Source: Gossypium raimondii (lineage: Eukaryota > Streptophyta > Magnoliopsida > Malvales > Malvaceae). From it: a stretch of 64,000 nucleotides of DNA. The stretch covers positions 12,028,001-12,092,000 of the forward strand of contig NC_068569.1 of the NCBI RefSeq assembly GCF_025698545.1. Reading direction: 5' to 3'. Below the pieces are notes generated by a model. It saw only the letters and a list, made by a program, of their open reading frames with translations, had not been told where the DNA came from and made no database searches. Made by a program: the position numbers and the translations under genes. This document shows, one piece after another, positions 1 through 11,718 of this stretch; within the stretch, counting starts at the first letter, position 1, and the number at the start of each line of letters is the position of its first letter.

Positions 1-173
1 GGGGCCTTTATGAATGATTCCTTGTTTTCTAAACTAGCATTTGGTCTTTCTCATTTCTCCTCCCATTGCTTTAATTCCACCTGGTTTAGATTATCCTTTT
101 AACTACTTCTTGTTATTTTTGTTCAAGTGTATATTTGGCATTCCTCAGATCATTTTATTACCTTTTAATGCAG

Positions 174-1525
174 GAAAATGCTGGTTCCTCTACCTGCTCC
201 ACTGGGCCTTGTGTGCTTTGGAAAAGTTTACCTATTGTTGACTTCATTTTGTTTTGTTTCCATGGGGAATGGGGTTAACTTAACAGATGGTCTTGATGGT
301 CTGGCTGGAGGGACTGCTGCATTAGCCTTTATTGGAATGTCAATTGCAGTGCTTCCAGTATGCCCTGGTTAGTATGGGTTTGATTTGAACAAGCAATATA
401 ATTAGTTGGGAGGGGAATTTTCTCCATTTTCGGGAAAGAGCTGCATAGTTTTTTTGAGGTCCCAAATAAAGTTCATCTCCTGGTCATTGCAACAATTAAC
501 TTTTTCTATGTCACATGATTGCACTTCCAAGTTGCTTCGTCTGGATGACATACTGGAATTTTGTTGAAAGGTTTTTGGCTTCTATTATCTTCCATCTTAT
601 CATAATTTTAAAATGATATTGTTGCAATGATCAGTTATTTCATCTTAGTGAAACACTAAAATTTGGTCTTGAATTCTAATCTTCATTTATTGTTTTGTAA
701 GTATTACCTTATCCTCTTTCAACACTGAATGTTATTTTGAATCCCAATCAGAGCTTGCTATATTTGGAGCATCAATGGCTGGAGCCTGTGTTGGTTTTCT
801 TTTGCACAACCGATACAAAGCATCTGTATTTATGGGTGATACTGGATCCTTGGCCCTCGGTGGCGCATTAGCTGCAATGGCTGCTTGTACTGGAATGTTC
901 TTTCCCTTATTCCTTTCATCTGGTATCTTTGTTTTCGAAGCATCATCTGTTATTCTGCAGGTACCCTGTCAGTTAAATGTCTGATTCTTTGTCCAATTTT
1001 GTTGAAAATCTTACAAATACCAAGTGTATATAATTTGCATCAAGATATGTTCGTTTCAGTGGCTTCTAATAATTGATTCATGAATCAGTATTTATTCCAA
1101 CCATGTATTCTAATATTCCCTCAGTTACCTTCCAACACTTACCTACTGGTTGCTCGTATTTTTATTTTCTTTTGAATTCCAAGTCATTAACTTAAAGTGC
1201 ATGGTCATTGATGTATTATTGGGTCATCTTTCCTGGTTTCTATATGATACATCATTGCTGCAACAAGGGATGAATGTTGATAAAAGTTTTCTTTCGACTG
1301 CATCCATTCTCTCAAACATAACTGACTTTGTGTATTTATTAGGTGGTATACTTTCGAACAACAAAGCGCCTGCATGGAACTGGGCGCCGCTTGTTTAGAA
1401 TGGCACCTTTCCATCATCATCTGGAATTAGGCGGGGTCAAAGAACCAGTGATTGTTGCTGGTGCATATGTTGTATCCTGTGTGTTGGCTTTATTTGCTGG
1501 TTATGTGGGCCTTATATCGGCATAA
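174..1525 (+). CDS. MRAY: MraY-like phospho-N-acetylmuramoyl-pentapeptide-transferase, plastid type (3' part)
   Basis: Last three exons of a spliced gene entering from the left: 174-367, 752-960 and 1343-1525 (stop TAA). All junctions are AG/GT and the phases agree (phase 1 at 367/752, phase 0 at 960/1343), giving about 194 C-terminal residues. The exons encode hallmark MraY segments: [12 protein letters not shown], with the Asp residues that bind Mg and phosphate, and APFHHHLE, the family histidine motif. Hydrophobic segments lie between and after them, as expected of this polytopic enzyme. In bacteria MraY joins UDP-MurNAc-pentapeptide to undecaprenyl phosphate to make lipid I. Plant homologues are known and are thought to act in plastids. 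The upstream exons, including any transit peptide, are outside the window. Bases 1-173 read as intron ending in a pyrimidine-rich tract and CAG. The family assignment is firm; plastid location is family knowledge, not seen here. Confidence 0.9.
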
Positions 1526-2822
1526 TATGTGCCATCATTTTCATTCATCTCGATTTTGTTCCCTTAGTAAGAGTCATAAAAGGTGTTCCCATTTCCCGAA
1601 TATTTCCAAAACTTACATTTGGTCCTGTTTTATGGTGTTACTTGAACCTAGGTATTAGTGCCGGATATGGATGACGGTATGTTCATTTTGTTTTTCAGAT
1701 TTCTTCATGTATTTGGAAAGTTATATTTCCATATCCATGTTCAAGTACGTGTTGGACAAAATTGTCAGGCACGTATGTCAGAACAATAAAGAGTTAGAGC
1801 AACGTAGCCATAGTGGTTTAGAAGACAAGACATGGAAGAGGTAGGAATTGATGCATGCAAGTTCAAGTTGAAGTTCAACCCTGTGAAGCTGATTGTAACA
1901 TGAGCCTTAGACTGTGACCCTTAGTTAACCTAGGATGAATCAGAGTTTACAGTTCTACAAGTTTTTTTGGTTCATGTAATTGAAGCCTTTTGTTTTTTTT
2001 TTTTTTCTTAAATCTATGACAACTTGGCATTTCCCCTTTTGCTTTTGTTCGTTCTCTCTCCATTTATTTGTTTTTTTATACTCTACTTGAAACTGCACCA
2101 CAGGCAATCACCATGTCATGTGTTACGGGGACCTCAATATTCAAAATTAAAAACATTTATTTTCAATTTAGTCTCTGGTGTTTTATAACTTTATATGATT
2201 CATGTTAGGTATGATTAAAATAAAATAAAAATTCTAGTTTTAGTGATATCTTTTACAGTGTTTGGTAGGTAAGGGATTTCCCTTTTTCTTGTTTCTTTTT
2301 TTCTTTTCGGTAGGTGAGAAGTAAAAAAAGTCAAGGGAAATGAGTTAAACAATTTCTTTTTCAAATAGAGTTACTTACTATTGAAACTATTAATTTAACT
2401 AGTAAAACCAAAAAGAACAAAGAAAATGTGAATGATGTTTTTTATAAAAGCTTTAAAAACTTCAAAATAAAAAAATTATATTCTTTTTTTTTTTTTAATT
2501 TTAGTAATGAAAGGACCTTATAGAACCAATTTCAATAGCTTGAGGATGTAGAAGCAATTTAGGATGAGGGTTTTGAGGATGTTGTGTTGTTGGATTTAAA
2601 TAACCTATTTTAGTGCTTTTCCCTTTTCTGTTTTTAGTTGTTGTTGATGATGTATATTTTCAATTTCCAAATGGTGTAAAATTACTCGCAAACTAATTAA
2701 AATTTAAAATTCTGAATCCTATGGTTAAGCTATGTAAATGTAAGTGCAAACGAAAAACATTTTTCCTGCATGCTCCTATGTGTTGTATCTATGTAGAATT
2801 TGATTGAGTTCAATTTTATTTG
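1526..2822. other. MraY 3' UTR and spacer
   Basis: The stretch after the MraY stop has unbiased composition to about 2.1 kb, consistent with 3' UTR sequence. It then becomes AT-rich with homopolymer runs. I see no further gene. Confidence 0.5.
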
Positions 2823-3451
2823 GGATAACGTTGCATTTAGTATCTAGAATTTCATAAAATGTATAATCTGGTACTTATATTTTGAAAGTGGTGGTACTTG
2901 AACTATCAATATATGTTTTATCATGGTACCTAATGTTAACATCATTATTGAATTGTTAAACCAACTAATCAAAACTCAACAAGTATATTTATCAACTCCA
3001 TATGGATAATACAACATTATGAGAAAAACTAATTTAAAAACAAATAAATACTAAACTTACATAAGTAAAAATATCATCTTCTCTTTTTAAGTAAATGACC
3101 CTCTTTTCCAAATAATTTTCCATTAAAATAATATTTTTATTATTCAAGGAAGTACATATACTTTCATGCAAATTTAGTATCTACTACTTTTATTAACCAT
3201 GTGTTTAGTTATTTGTTTTAATTTATTTATTTATTATTTTATTTAGTTTTTCACATAATATTATATTATCCACGTAGACTTAATGATTTAGAAAAAAATT
3301 ACGTGTCTAATTTTTATTGGTTAGTTTAGCAATTTACTAACAGTGTTAACATCGAGTATCATAATAAAAATATATTAATAGTTCAGGAGCATTTTCAAAG
3401 TACTAGATTAGACATTTTATGAAAATACAAATACCAAATATGATATTATCT
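2823..3451. repeat. Long foldback (MITE-like) element
   Basis: The two ends are imperfect reverse complements over roughly 200 bases. The left arm has TTTCATAAAATGTATAATCT and TGAACTATCAATATATGTTT; the right arm, read on the minus strand, has TTTCATAAAATGTCTAATCT and TGAACTATTAATATATTTTT. There is no coding capacity, and a non-autonomous DNA element is the simplest reading. The outer limits are approximate and I did not find a clear target duplication. Confidence 0.6.
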
Positions 3452-3455
3452 TATT

Positions 3456-4459
3456 TTATTTTAATATTTTATTAATGATGATTATATGTGGTAATTTTAA
3501 ATTTAAAAAACATTTAATTATTTATTTGACGAAATAAAACTTAATTAATTAAAGATTGATATTAGTACAATTATGATTGAAACGAACTATTTATGAGCAT
3601 GATAAATTGGTATTTATGGGTAATAATAAAGTATAAAGTTGATGATATATGAGTGAAACTGACATGAAGTTGGCAGTTAGTGAAGTGGTGGTCCATGCTT
3701 TCCATCTGCATTGTCAATGTTGTATCTTTGTATTTAGATTTTCATAACTTTAACGTCTTTTAGTGTTCGTCTGTTCACAGCTGAGATTGTAGTAATAAGG
3801 TATTTTGTGTCTTTTATTTTTATAGTGTTAGGTGTAATAATGAAGTATATCGTAATTTCAATTTCAAATCTTAAAAGAAAAACATCTCAATACAACAATT
3901 TCACTATAACATACTCAATAATATAATTTCGAATTTCATATGATGATCTGACGGTCAAGAGTGTTTAACGCCCCAGGTATGACCTGAGTTTGAGTTGTGC
4001 TAGTCATGTTTATTGTTTGGGCTTTGCCTTATTATTATTTCGGTTGGAATGGTAAAATCAAGTAAAAGTATCAAAGAAGCATATGTAATTTGTGTTTCGA
4101 TCTTTCTATTAAAAAATGCATAAATTAATCTTAATATATTTCGAAGCATGTAAATTAGTCTTTCCACTAAATTTTATCTCTTAAATGATGATGTGGAATG
4201 TTATTTTAAATGATTAATTACTAATTTAGTCCTTGAATTATAGCTGAAAACCATTTTAATTTTTTTAAAATTTCTTAACAATAATTTTAAAAAGTAAAAA
4301 TCTTAAATATAATTAAAATATTAAAAATCATGTTAAAACAAAATCAAACCCAGATTTATTAAAGCCAAATGTTACATTCAAATAAATTTTTTTTTCTGAA
4401 AAATTGAGCTCACTTTCAATAGTAGGGAGATATTTTCATCTTCAATAAGATTCTCGATT
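3456..4459 (+). repeat. Duplicated block R1
   Basis: This block matches the sequence downstream of CYP710A copy 1 almost base for base: 11311-11718 continuing at 18101-18758, once the inserted solo LTR is removed. It includes a short SINE-like segment and the left arm of a foldback element. It therefore looks like the 3' flank of a CYP710A unit whose gene is no longer present to the left. The match stops abruptly near 4459. Confidence 0.75.
3935..4035 (+). repeat. SINE-like short repeat, copy 1
   Basis: About 100 bases with a phrase like a tRNA-derived promoter (CCCCAGGTATGACCTGAGTT, close to a B box). The same phrase recurs at 18196-18292 and, inverted, at 38415-38512. The A box is not convincing, so the SINE class is tentative. 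Confidence 0.4.
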
Positions 4460-4732
4460 TGCTGCAGAAGCATATTTATTTAATTAGTTTGACTTTACTT
4501 GGGCTTTATCAACTAATTTAATTGATTAAGTTGAATACGGAAAGGTGCAATGCATGTGTTCCATAATAATTTAAATAATATTACATCAATTTAATTAAGC
4601 TTCTGGATTTTGTAAATCAACTTTGAAAAGACCAGAATCTTTATTAGGTTTATTGCCAAACCGTCGGCAGCTTGACCACATTAAATTCAAAGAGGCAACA
4701 AGAAACTAAGAATTTTTTATTATATTATATTA

Positions 4733-5583
4733 TATTATATTTAGAATAATAAACACCTTAATTATCAAATGAATATTAGTTCACATTGATGATATTTTTT
4801 ATTATGAGAAAACAACAGTAATTTTATTTCCGACTACAATTTTCTCCACCCAAGTCTGCAACATAAGCATATTTATTTAACTATTTTAACTTTGCTTGGG
4901 CTTTATCAACTAATTTAATTGATTAAGTTGAATATCGAAAAGTGCAGTGTATGTGTTCCATAATGATATTGCATCAATTTTATGGATTTTGTAAATTAAC
5001 TTTGAAAAGACCAGAATCCTTATTAGGTTTATTGCCAAACTGTCGGCAGCTTGCCAACAAAGAAACTAAGAATTAGTAATTAAATTCCATTGGTTGATAG
5101 AAATTTTAGGAAAGGATGAATTGTTAACGTTGTTTTGTTGTTAAGAAAGTTCATTGGGGTTGACAAAAAGGTTATGGAAGAGTACAAGCATAATAAAAGG
5201 AAAATAAGTTCAGCCGAAAGATATAAGTAATCAGCCGTAATGAAAGTCGTGACATGTGTGAAAGAGAAATGTTCCAACTACGGTCATTTTATAATCTTTT
5301 CCCTAATAAAAGTAACAATATTTCATTAAATTTATATTTTAATTATTTAACTTTAAATAATTACTTTTAAAAATTCTTATTTAAGTCGTTCGACTATTAT
5401 AGTATTCTTTGTTTACATCACGTGCATCAATCGACAATTTTCTTTCTTCTTCTTTTTTATGATTTAGTTTTTTTTCTTCATAAAACAGTTTTGAATGTTA
5501 CAAATTTGTGAATCAAAACTTAAATAATTTTCTTCTCCAATATTTGACACTGGCAGTCAGATCAACTTTGATCTAAGGTGTTT
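4733..5583 (+). repeat. Duplicated block E1 (pair of 36059-36904)
   Basis: About 850 bases nearly identical to the block that follows CYP710A copy 3 (36059-36904); even a fortuitous 65-codon minus-strand frame inside it translates identically. A more diverged relative lies at 28320-28700 behind copy 2. E-type blocks therefore belong to the CYP710A duplication unit. The match ends at about 5583, where a GC-rich composite insertion begins. Confidence 0.8.
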
Positions 5584-5631
5584 TTAAAAAAATACGGGTC
5601 AAAATACGGTCAACGGGTCGGGTCGGGTCGG

Positions 5632-5712
5632 GTGGCGCCTATCAGGTAGGCGCCAATGAAGGTGCCTCATAGAGAGGCGCCAATGAAGGTGCCTTATAGA
5701 GAGGCGCCATTA
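5632..5712 (+). repeat. GGCGCC-containing short tandem repeat
   Basis: Two and a half copies of a unit near 29 bases built on AGGCGCCAATGAAGGTGCC, preceded by four GGGTC repeats at 5613-5636. GGCGCC boxes recur at 6063, 6691, 9390, 9418, 9434 and 9530. They mark one composite insertion running from about 5586 to about 9640. Confidence 0.7.
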
Positions 5713-5715
5713 CTA

Positions 5716-6060
5716 GACTTGTCCATGGGCCGGGCCGGGCCCAAAAAATTTTCGGCCCGACTCCTAGGCCCGGCTCGAAATATGGGCCTAAAATTTTGTC
5801 CAGGCCCGGCCCGGGAAAAAATCATGTGCCCAAGCCCGGCCCGGCCCGGCCCATTTTTTAAATAAACACCAAAAAATTTTTAAAAATAAAAATTAAAAAT
5901 ATATTTATTGTATTCGGGCCGGGCCGGGCCCGGGCCAAAAAAGTTGTGCCCGAGGGCCTAATTTTTTTGCTCAAACCTATATTTCGGGCCTATATTTTTA
6001 CCCGAACCCTCCTATATTTCGGGCGGGCCATCGGGCAGGCCGCCACCCATGGACAGGTCT
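5716..6060. mobile_element. GC-rich TIR element, copy a
   Basis: The element is bounded by inverted ends AGACTTGTCCATGGGC and, at the right, its near reverse complement CCCATGGACAGGTCT. The interior carries GGGCCGGGCC arrays on both sides of an AT-rich core. There is no coding capacity. It is the same family as 23285-23712, 6698-9393 and the worn copy at 27003-27580. Confidence 0.75.
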
Positions 6061-6062
6061 AT

Positions 6063-6696
6063 GGCGCCAAGGCCTCATAAATTTAGGATTATGTTATAAA
6101 TTTTTGTGTTTGTAATTATTTAAAATTTAATTTATTAGTAATAAATTACTAATAAGTTACTAATAAATTTATAACATAATCTTAAATTACTAACAAATTA
6201 ATTATAAAATAATTACAATATTCATACAAAAATTACAATATTACAATATATACGACATTCAATATTCATACAAAATTATAATATTACAATATTCATACAA
6301 AATTACAAAATTACAATATTCATATAAAATTGCAATATTTTTGTTATTAATTATTAATTATAAATTATCTATATTTAGTATGAATATTGTAATTTTTTGT
6401 ATGAATATTGTAATATTATAATTTTGTATGAATATTGCAATTTTTTGTATGAATATTATAATATTATAATTTTGTATGAATATTGTAATGTCGGTATATA
6501 TTGTAATATTGTAATTTTTGTATGAATATTGTAATTATTTTATAATTAATTTGTTAGTAAATTAGGATTATGTTATAAATTTATTAGTAACTTATTAGTA
6601 ATTTAGTAATTTATTACTAATAAATTAAATTTTAAATAATTACAAACACAAAAATTTATAACATAATCCTAAATTTATGAGGCCTTCATTGGCGCC
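6063..6696. repeat. About 630-bp near-perfect palindrome
   Basis: The outer ends are GGCGCC followed by GGCCTCATAAATTTAGGAT on both strands, and the complementarity continues inward for about 300 bases to a centre near 6380. The inner arms carry many copies of TATGAATATTGTAAT and its complement. It is a foldback element sitting exactly between two GC-rich TIR elements and sharing their GGCGCC boundary boxes. Confidence 0.8.
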
Positions 6697-6697
6697 T

Positions 6698-9393
6698 AGA
6701 CCTAACCATGGGCCGGGCCGGGCCCAAAATTTTTTTTCGTGTAACACCCCTTACCCGAGACCGTCACCGGAATCTAGTACGAGATGTTATCCAATTTAAC
6801 TTACCAATTCGGAGCATAAAAAATTTGTTTTTAAAATTAAATTCACTGTTCACAACAAAACTGTCTACCTGCGTGACTTTCACTAATTTAATTATAACTC
6901 GAGTTACAGAACTCAAAATTTAAATCCGTAAATTTTCCCTGAAAATAGACTCATATTACTACTTACCATAAAATGTTCAGAATTATTGACTTGGCCAATT
7001 AGTACAGTTTATTCATTAAAGTATCCCCTGTTTCACAGCTCGACAGATCTGACCTCTCGGCACTAAAAATCAATTATCTCTTTGTACAGAATACATATAA
7101 GGTTATCGTTTTTTTCTTTTGAAAATAGACTCACTAAGAAATCTACACATATAAATTATGACCCATAATTCTTTCTGTACAATTTATAATGATTTTCTAA
7201 AGTCAGAACAGGGGACTTCAAAAACCATTCTGACCCTGTCTCACTAAAATTCAAATATCTCAAAATACAGAATTCCTTTTCCTACATCGTTTCTTTCATA
7301 TAAAAATAGACTTGATAAGCTTTAATTCCATATATAAGTCACTCTCTAATTCCATTTCTACTATTTATGGTGAATTTTACATTCACGTCACTGCTGCTGT
7401 CAAAGAAACTGCTTCTTTGAATTAGTTACCATTTACACATACATAATACCAAAACATAATCTTTACTAACCATTTCAATAGCTAATCTTAGCCATATCAT
7501 TTGATCATGCTCAAAATGATTAAGACTCTATACATGCCATAGTTCAAACATTTTGAAAAGCACATAATACCGAGATGGCTATGATAGTGTGATACGACTC
7601 CGACGGTCCACTATTCGATCAAGTTCAAATCACTATAAAACAAAGGAAAGAAAGAGATGTGTAAGCTATAAATAGCTTAGTAAGTTACATGTAAACAATA
7701 ATTACTCATTTAATAATTAACACTTTTAACATATAACTAATCAAAACATTTCTTAGCAATTTCAATCACTTACACATGCACAATCTTACCAATTCACTTG
7801 CATATACATTTTCACACTTAACATTTCATATTCACTTTAATTCATTATAAATCCCGTTGAGCAGTTGGAATATACACGGATACGTAGAGATTTAGCACAT
7901 AAGTGCCACATCGATATGTAGCCGGCTACCACCGATATGTAGCCGGCTACCACTTGAAATGTAGCCAAGCTACCAGCGATCAATAACACTGAAATGTCCA
8001 CGGTTCCGCTCACACAAGTCGTCGGTGTCTGCAACACATGCTAGATCACCCAGCACCGGGACTCATCAGAACACTCTTAACATCTGTAACATCTGGTCTC
8101 TAGTGACATGTCACTTGTATCCAATTCTATTCCTAAGTTCAACCGGAATTTACACTTAACACTTTATTACTTGAATAATTCATGAACAATTTTCCTTCCA
8201 CATTCAATATTAATTCACATATCAAATATAATTCACAATTTATACAAATATAACTATTATTTACATATAACTTACCTCGGATGCAAAACGACTATTTTTG
8301 TAATTTAGTCGATAACTTTCTCTTTTCCGATCACTTCCACTATTTCTTCTTTCTTGATCTATATTAACACAATTTAATACATTTTATCAACATTTCATTC
8401 AAATACAATTCATACACAACATTTTGGCAAATTTACATTTTTCCCGAAACTTTTCAAAATTCCACTTTTGTCCCTAAGCTCGTAAAAATAAAATTCACTA
8501 AATTTTAAATTTCAAACTTCACTAAATCATATTTCATGCTCATAACAGCCCTCAATTTCACAAAATCACAACTTTATGCACACTTTACCATCTTTCACAA
8601 TTTAGCCCTTTTCAACATTTTCATCAAAATTCATCTAGTAAAACTTGTAATTAACACTTCAAACATTCATTATCTAACATCACTAATCAATTTACAATTA
8701 TATCATGAATGGGTCAATTTTTAAACTTTAATTTCATTTAAATTAAATGGTAGAAACATGAAATTCAAGCTTCAATAAGCATAAAAATACGAAAATAATC
8801 AAAAGCGGGCAAGAAATCACTTACAATTGAGCTTAGGAAGTTCAAGAACCCTAGCTATGGTGACATGAATTTTTTGGCAGCAAACGTCTGATTTTAAGAA
8901 GATGAACACTTGTTTTCATCTTTATTTTGTCTTTATTCAATTTGGACAAAATGCCCTTGACCCATTACTTAGATATTTTTCTAGAAATACCCTTTTGTGT
9001 CCATAACACTAATTTATGGTCTAATTGCCACATAAACACTTCCAATTTCATGCAATAATTCAATTAAGTCATTTAATCACTAATTAGACACACTTTGCAT
9101 TTTTTTCAATTTAGTCCTAAAAATTCAATTAAGCACTAAAGCATTAAAATTTCCTATCCATATTTTCACACAATATTTCAATCAATCAGTAACTAATAAA
9201 AATTTATAAAATTAAACTATTTCACTTCGGATTTGTGGTTACGAAACCACTATTCCGATTAGGCCCTATTTCGGGCTATCACATTTCGGCCCTACTCCTA
9301 GGCCCGGGCCCGGCCCAAAATATGGGCCTAAAATTTTGTCCAGGCCCGGCCCGAGCAAAAATCATAGGCCCAGGCCCGGCCCGGCCCATTGGC
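6698..9393. mobile_element. GC-rich TIR element, copy b, split by a solo LTR
   Basis: Two pieces, 6698-6739 and 9284-9393, read as one GC-rich element when the solo LTR between them is set aside; they align with 5716-5850 of copy a. Only the left half of the family is present, and it runs directly into a GGCGCC box at 9390. Confidence 0.75.
6740..9283 (+). mobile_element. Solo LTR 1 (LTR retrotransposon fossil)
   Basis: A 2,544-base segment that starts TGTAACACCCCTTACCC, ends GGGCTATCACA and is flanked by the perfect 5-bp target duplication TTTCG (6735-6739 and 9284-9288). No internal region, primer site or second LTR is present, so this is a solo LTR left by LTR-LTR recombination. Its terminal sequence matches the start of the LTR at 38685-41575 read on the minus strand, so both belong to one family of large LTRs, probably Gypsy type. 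A short internal run of repeats lies around 7905-7975. It is younger than the GC-rich element it splits. Confidence 0.85.
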
Positions 9394-9667
9394 GCCTCTC
9401 AGAATGGCACCACCATTGGCGCCTCCCAGATAGGCGCCAATACTATGTATTATGCGGGTTCTATATTAACCCGAAAAAGTATAAAATTATATTTTATTCA
9501 AAAAAAAAATTTATTATTATTTTATTCATTGGCGCCTATCTAATAGGCTCAAATGAAAAAAGTAACCAATTTTGGTAAATACTTTTTCTGACACCCTATT
9601 TCAGTAATTTTTTTTTCAACCTATTTATGTAAAAAACCCCCAATTTTCCTCTGCGCGCCCAGACGAA
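9394..9667. other. Right part of the GGCGCC composite insertion and truncated CYP710A leader
   Basis: GGCGCC boxes and a short AT-rich run lead to about 9640. From there a sequence equivalent to the CYP710A copy 3 leader (ending CCCAGACGAA before the ATG) begins. The proximal promoter present in copies 2 and 3 is missing here. Confidence 0.6.
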
Positions 9668-11176
9668 ATGTTATCTAATTTATCCTTTCTTTCGCCTTTC
9701 GCCCCATTTTTTGTCACATTTTTGCTTCTTTTTCTTTTCGTAGAACAAATCTCTTACTTGCGTAAAAAGAGAAATGTCCCTGGCCCCAATATCATCTTGC
9801 CTTTTTTGGGCAACGCCATTTCATTAATCACAAAACCAACAAGCTTCTGGGAAGTTCAAGCTGATTTGGCTGCTTCTCTTGGATTTTGTATTAATTATAT
9901 CATCGGTCGCTTCATCGTCTTTATCCGAAACACCGAGCTTTCCCACCTTATCTTCGCTAACCGCCGACCCGATGCTTTTTTACTTGTGGGACACTCTTTT
10001 GGTAAAAAGCTTTTCGGTGAACATAACATGATTTATATGTTCGGATAGGATCACAAAGATCTTCGCCGTCAAATCGCTCCTAACTTCACTCATAGGGCTC
10101 TCTCTACCTATCCTGCATTGCAACAGATTATCATTCTCCAACACTTACGGTCGTGGGAGCGTCTTTCCTCGGAATCGCCGGGGAATCCGATTTATTTCCG
10201 CCTTTTAGCTCGCGACATGAATCTCGAAACCTCTCAAATTGTTTTCGTGGGCAGGTATTTGTCTCATGAAGCTCGGGAAAAGTTCAGAGACGATTATAAT
10301 CTATTCAATACAGGTTTAATGAAGCTCCCGTTTGATCTCCCCGGTTTCGCGTTCCGAAACGCCAGGCTGGCCGTTGAGCGATTAGTCGAAACCCTTAGTG
10401 ATTGTGCTACTCAAAGTAAAAAGAGGATGTCTGAAGGAGACGAGCCTTCTTGTTTAATCAATTTTTGGATGCAAGAAACTGTTAGAGAAATAGCGGAGTC
10501 CAAAACGGCGCCACCTCGCTCTAGCGACGTGGAAATCGGCAGTTACCTCTTTGATTTTCTCTTCGCCGCTCAAGACGCCTCCACTTCGTCGCTCCTCTGG
10601 GTGGTGACCCTCCTCGACTCTCATCCCGATGTTCTCCAGAGAGTTCGGGAGAAAGTGTCAAGGATTTGGTCGCCGGAGTCGGATACTTTAATAAGCGCAG
10701 AGCAACTGAGGGAAATGAAGTACACTCAAGCAGTGGCGCGTAAGGTTATAAGATATCAGCCCCCGGCGGCGCTAGTACCGCACATTGCGATGAAGGATTT
10801 CCCGTTGACAGAGCCGTACACGATTCCCAATGGCACAATTGTGTTCCCCTCGATTTACGAATCATCCTTCTAAGGGTTCACGGAGGCGGACCGATTCGAA
10901 CCGGAGCGATTCTCGGAGGATAGGCAAGAGGAGGTGATTTTCAAACGAAACTACCTGGCACTCGGTGCTGGGCCCCACCAATGCGTGGGCCAAAGGTACG
11001 CCTTGAATCATCTGGTACTTTTTATTGCCATGTTCATCACGGTGCTCGATTTCAAGCGACACTAAAACGAGGGCTGTGATGAAATCATGTATTGCCCGAC
11101 CATCTGTCCCAAAGACGGCTGCCGCATCTCCTTATATCAGAGGTGCCCACGTTATCCCAATCTCACTTTGAATTGA
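9668..11176 (+). pseudogene. CYP710A-like sterol C-22 desaturase, copy 1, stop-interrupted
   Basis: An intronless P450 sequence, colinear with the intact copy at 24470-25978 and exactly the same length (1,509 bases), so there are no net indels. Three in-frame stops interrupt it, at codons 127 (TAG, 10046-10048), 402 (TAA, 10871-10873) and 466 (TAA, 11063-11065). In addition the invariant Glu of the K-helix ExxR motif (codon 359 in the intact copy) is Lys here, and the Phe before the haem loop is Leu. The N-terminal membrane anchor, the I-helix AAQDAST and the haem loop [13 protein letters not shown] remain readable. The shared 5' leader is short and the shared 3' flank runs to 11313. It is a dead member of the tandem array; transcription cannot be judged. 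Confidence 0.9.
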
Positions 11177-11718
11177 CCAAAAAGCCCTCCAATGTTCACT
11201 CACCTTCTTATTCGGTAAACTTGGTTGCTCTCTCTGATTTGTTCTTTGCTACTTCTCACGTCCTTGAAGGTTGGGACCGTCACACTTTGTTTGTAGCTAT
11301 GATTCTTTTGTTTTAATATTTTATTAATGATGATTATATGTGGTAATTTTAAATTTAAAAAACATTTAATTATTTATTTGACGAAATAAAACTTAATTAT
11401 AAATATTGATATTAGTACAATTATGATTGAAACGAACTATTTATGAGCATGATAAATTGGTATTTATGGGTAATAATAAAGTATAAAGTTGATGATATAT
11501 GAGTGAAACTGACATAAAGTTGGCAGTTAGTAAAGTAATGCACATGTTGGTTGGAATCAAGCGGTGGTCCATGCTTTCCATCTGCATTGTCAATGTTGTA
11601 TCTTTGTACTTGGATTTTCATAACTTAACGTCTTTTAGTGTTCGTCTTTTCACAGCTGAGATTGTAGTAATAAAGTATATTGTGTCTTTTATTTTTATAG
11701 TGTTAGCTGTAATAATGA
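11177..11718 (+). repeat. CYP710A 3' flank joined to block R2 (left part)
   Basis: Bases 11177-11313 match the flank after copy 3 (35484-35619). At about 11311 the sequence switches to block R (equivalent to 3456-3862) and is interrupted at 11718 by solo LTR 2; block R resumes at 18101. The switch point marks a duplication or deletion junction. Confidence 0.7.

Noticed and set aside
5080-5277. 65-codon minus-strand frame, identical in block E3
   Set aside because: Its identity follows from the recent duplication of the whole block, not from protein selection; no domain seen.
6740-9283. Reading the 2.5-kb TG...CA segment as a complete retroelement
   Set aside because: No internal domains, primer site or second LTR; the perfect 5-bp duplication around a single LTR-like unit fits a solo LTR.
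10862-11062. 66-codon minus-strand frames inside the 3' end of each CYP710A copy
   Set aside because: Shadows of the P450 sense frame, repeated in all three copies.
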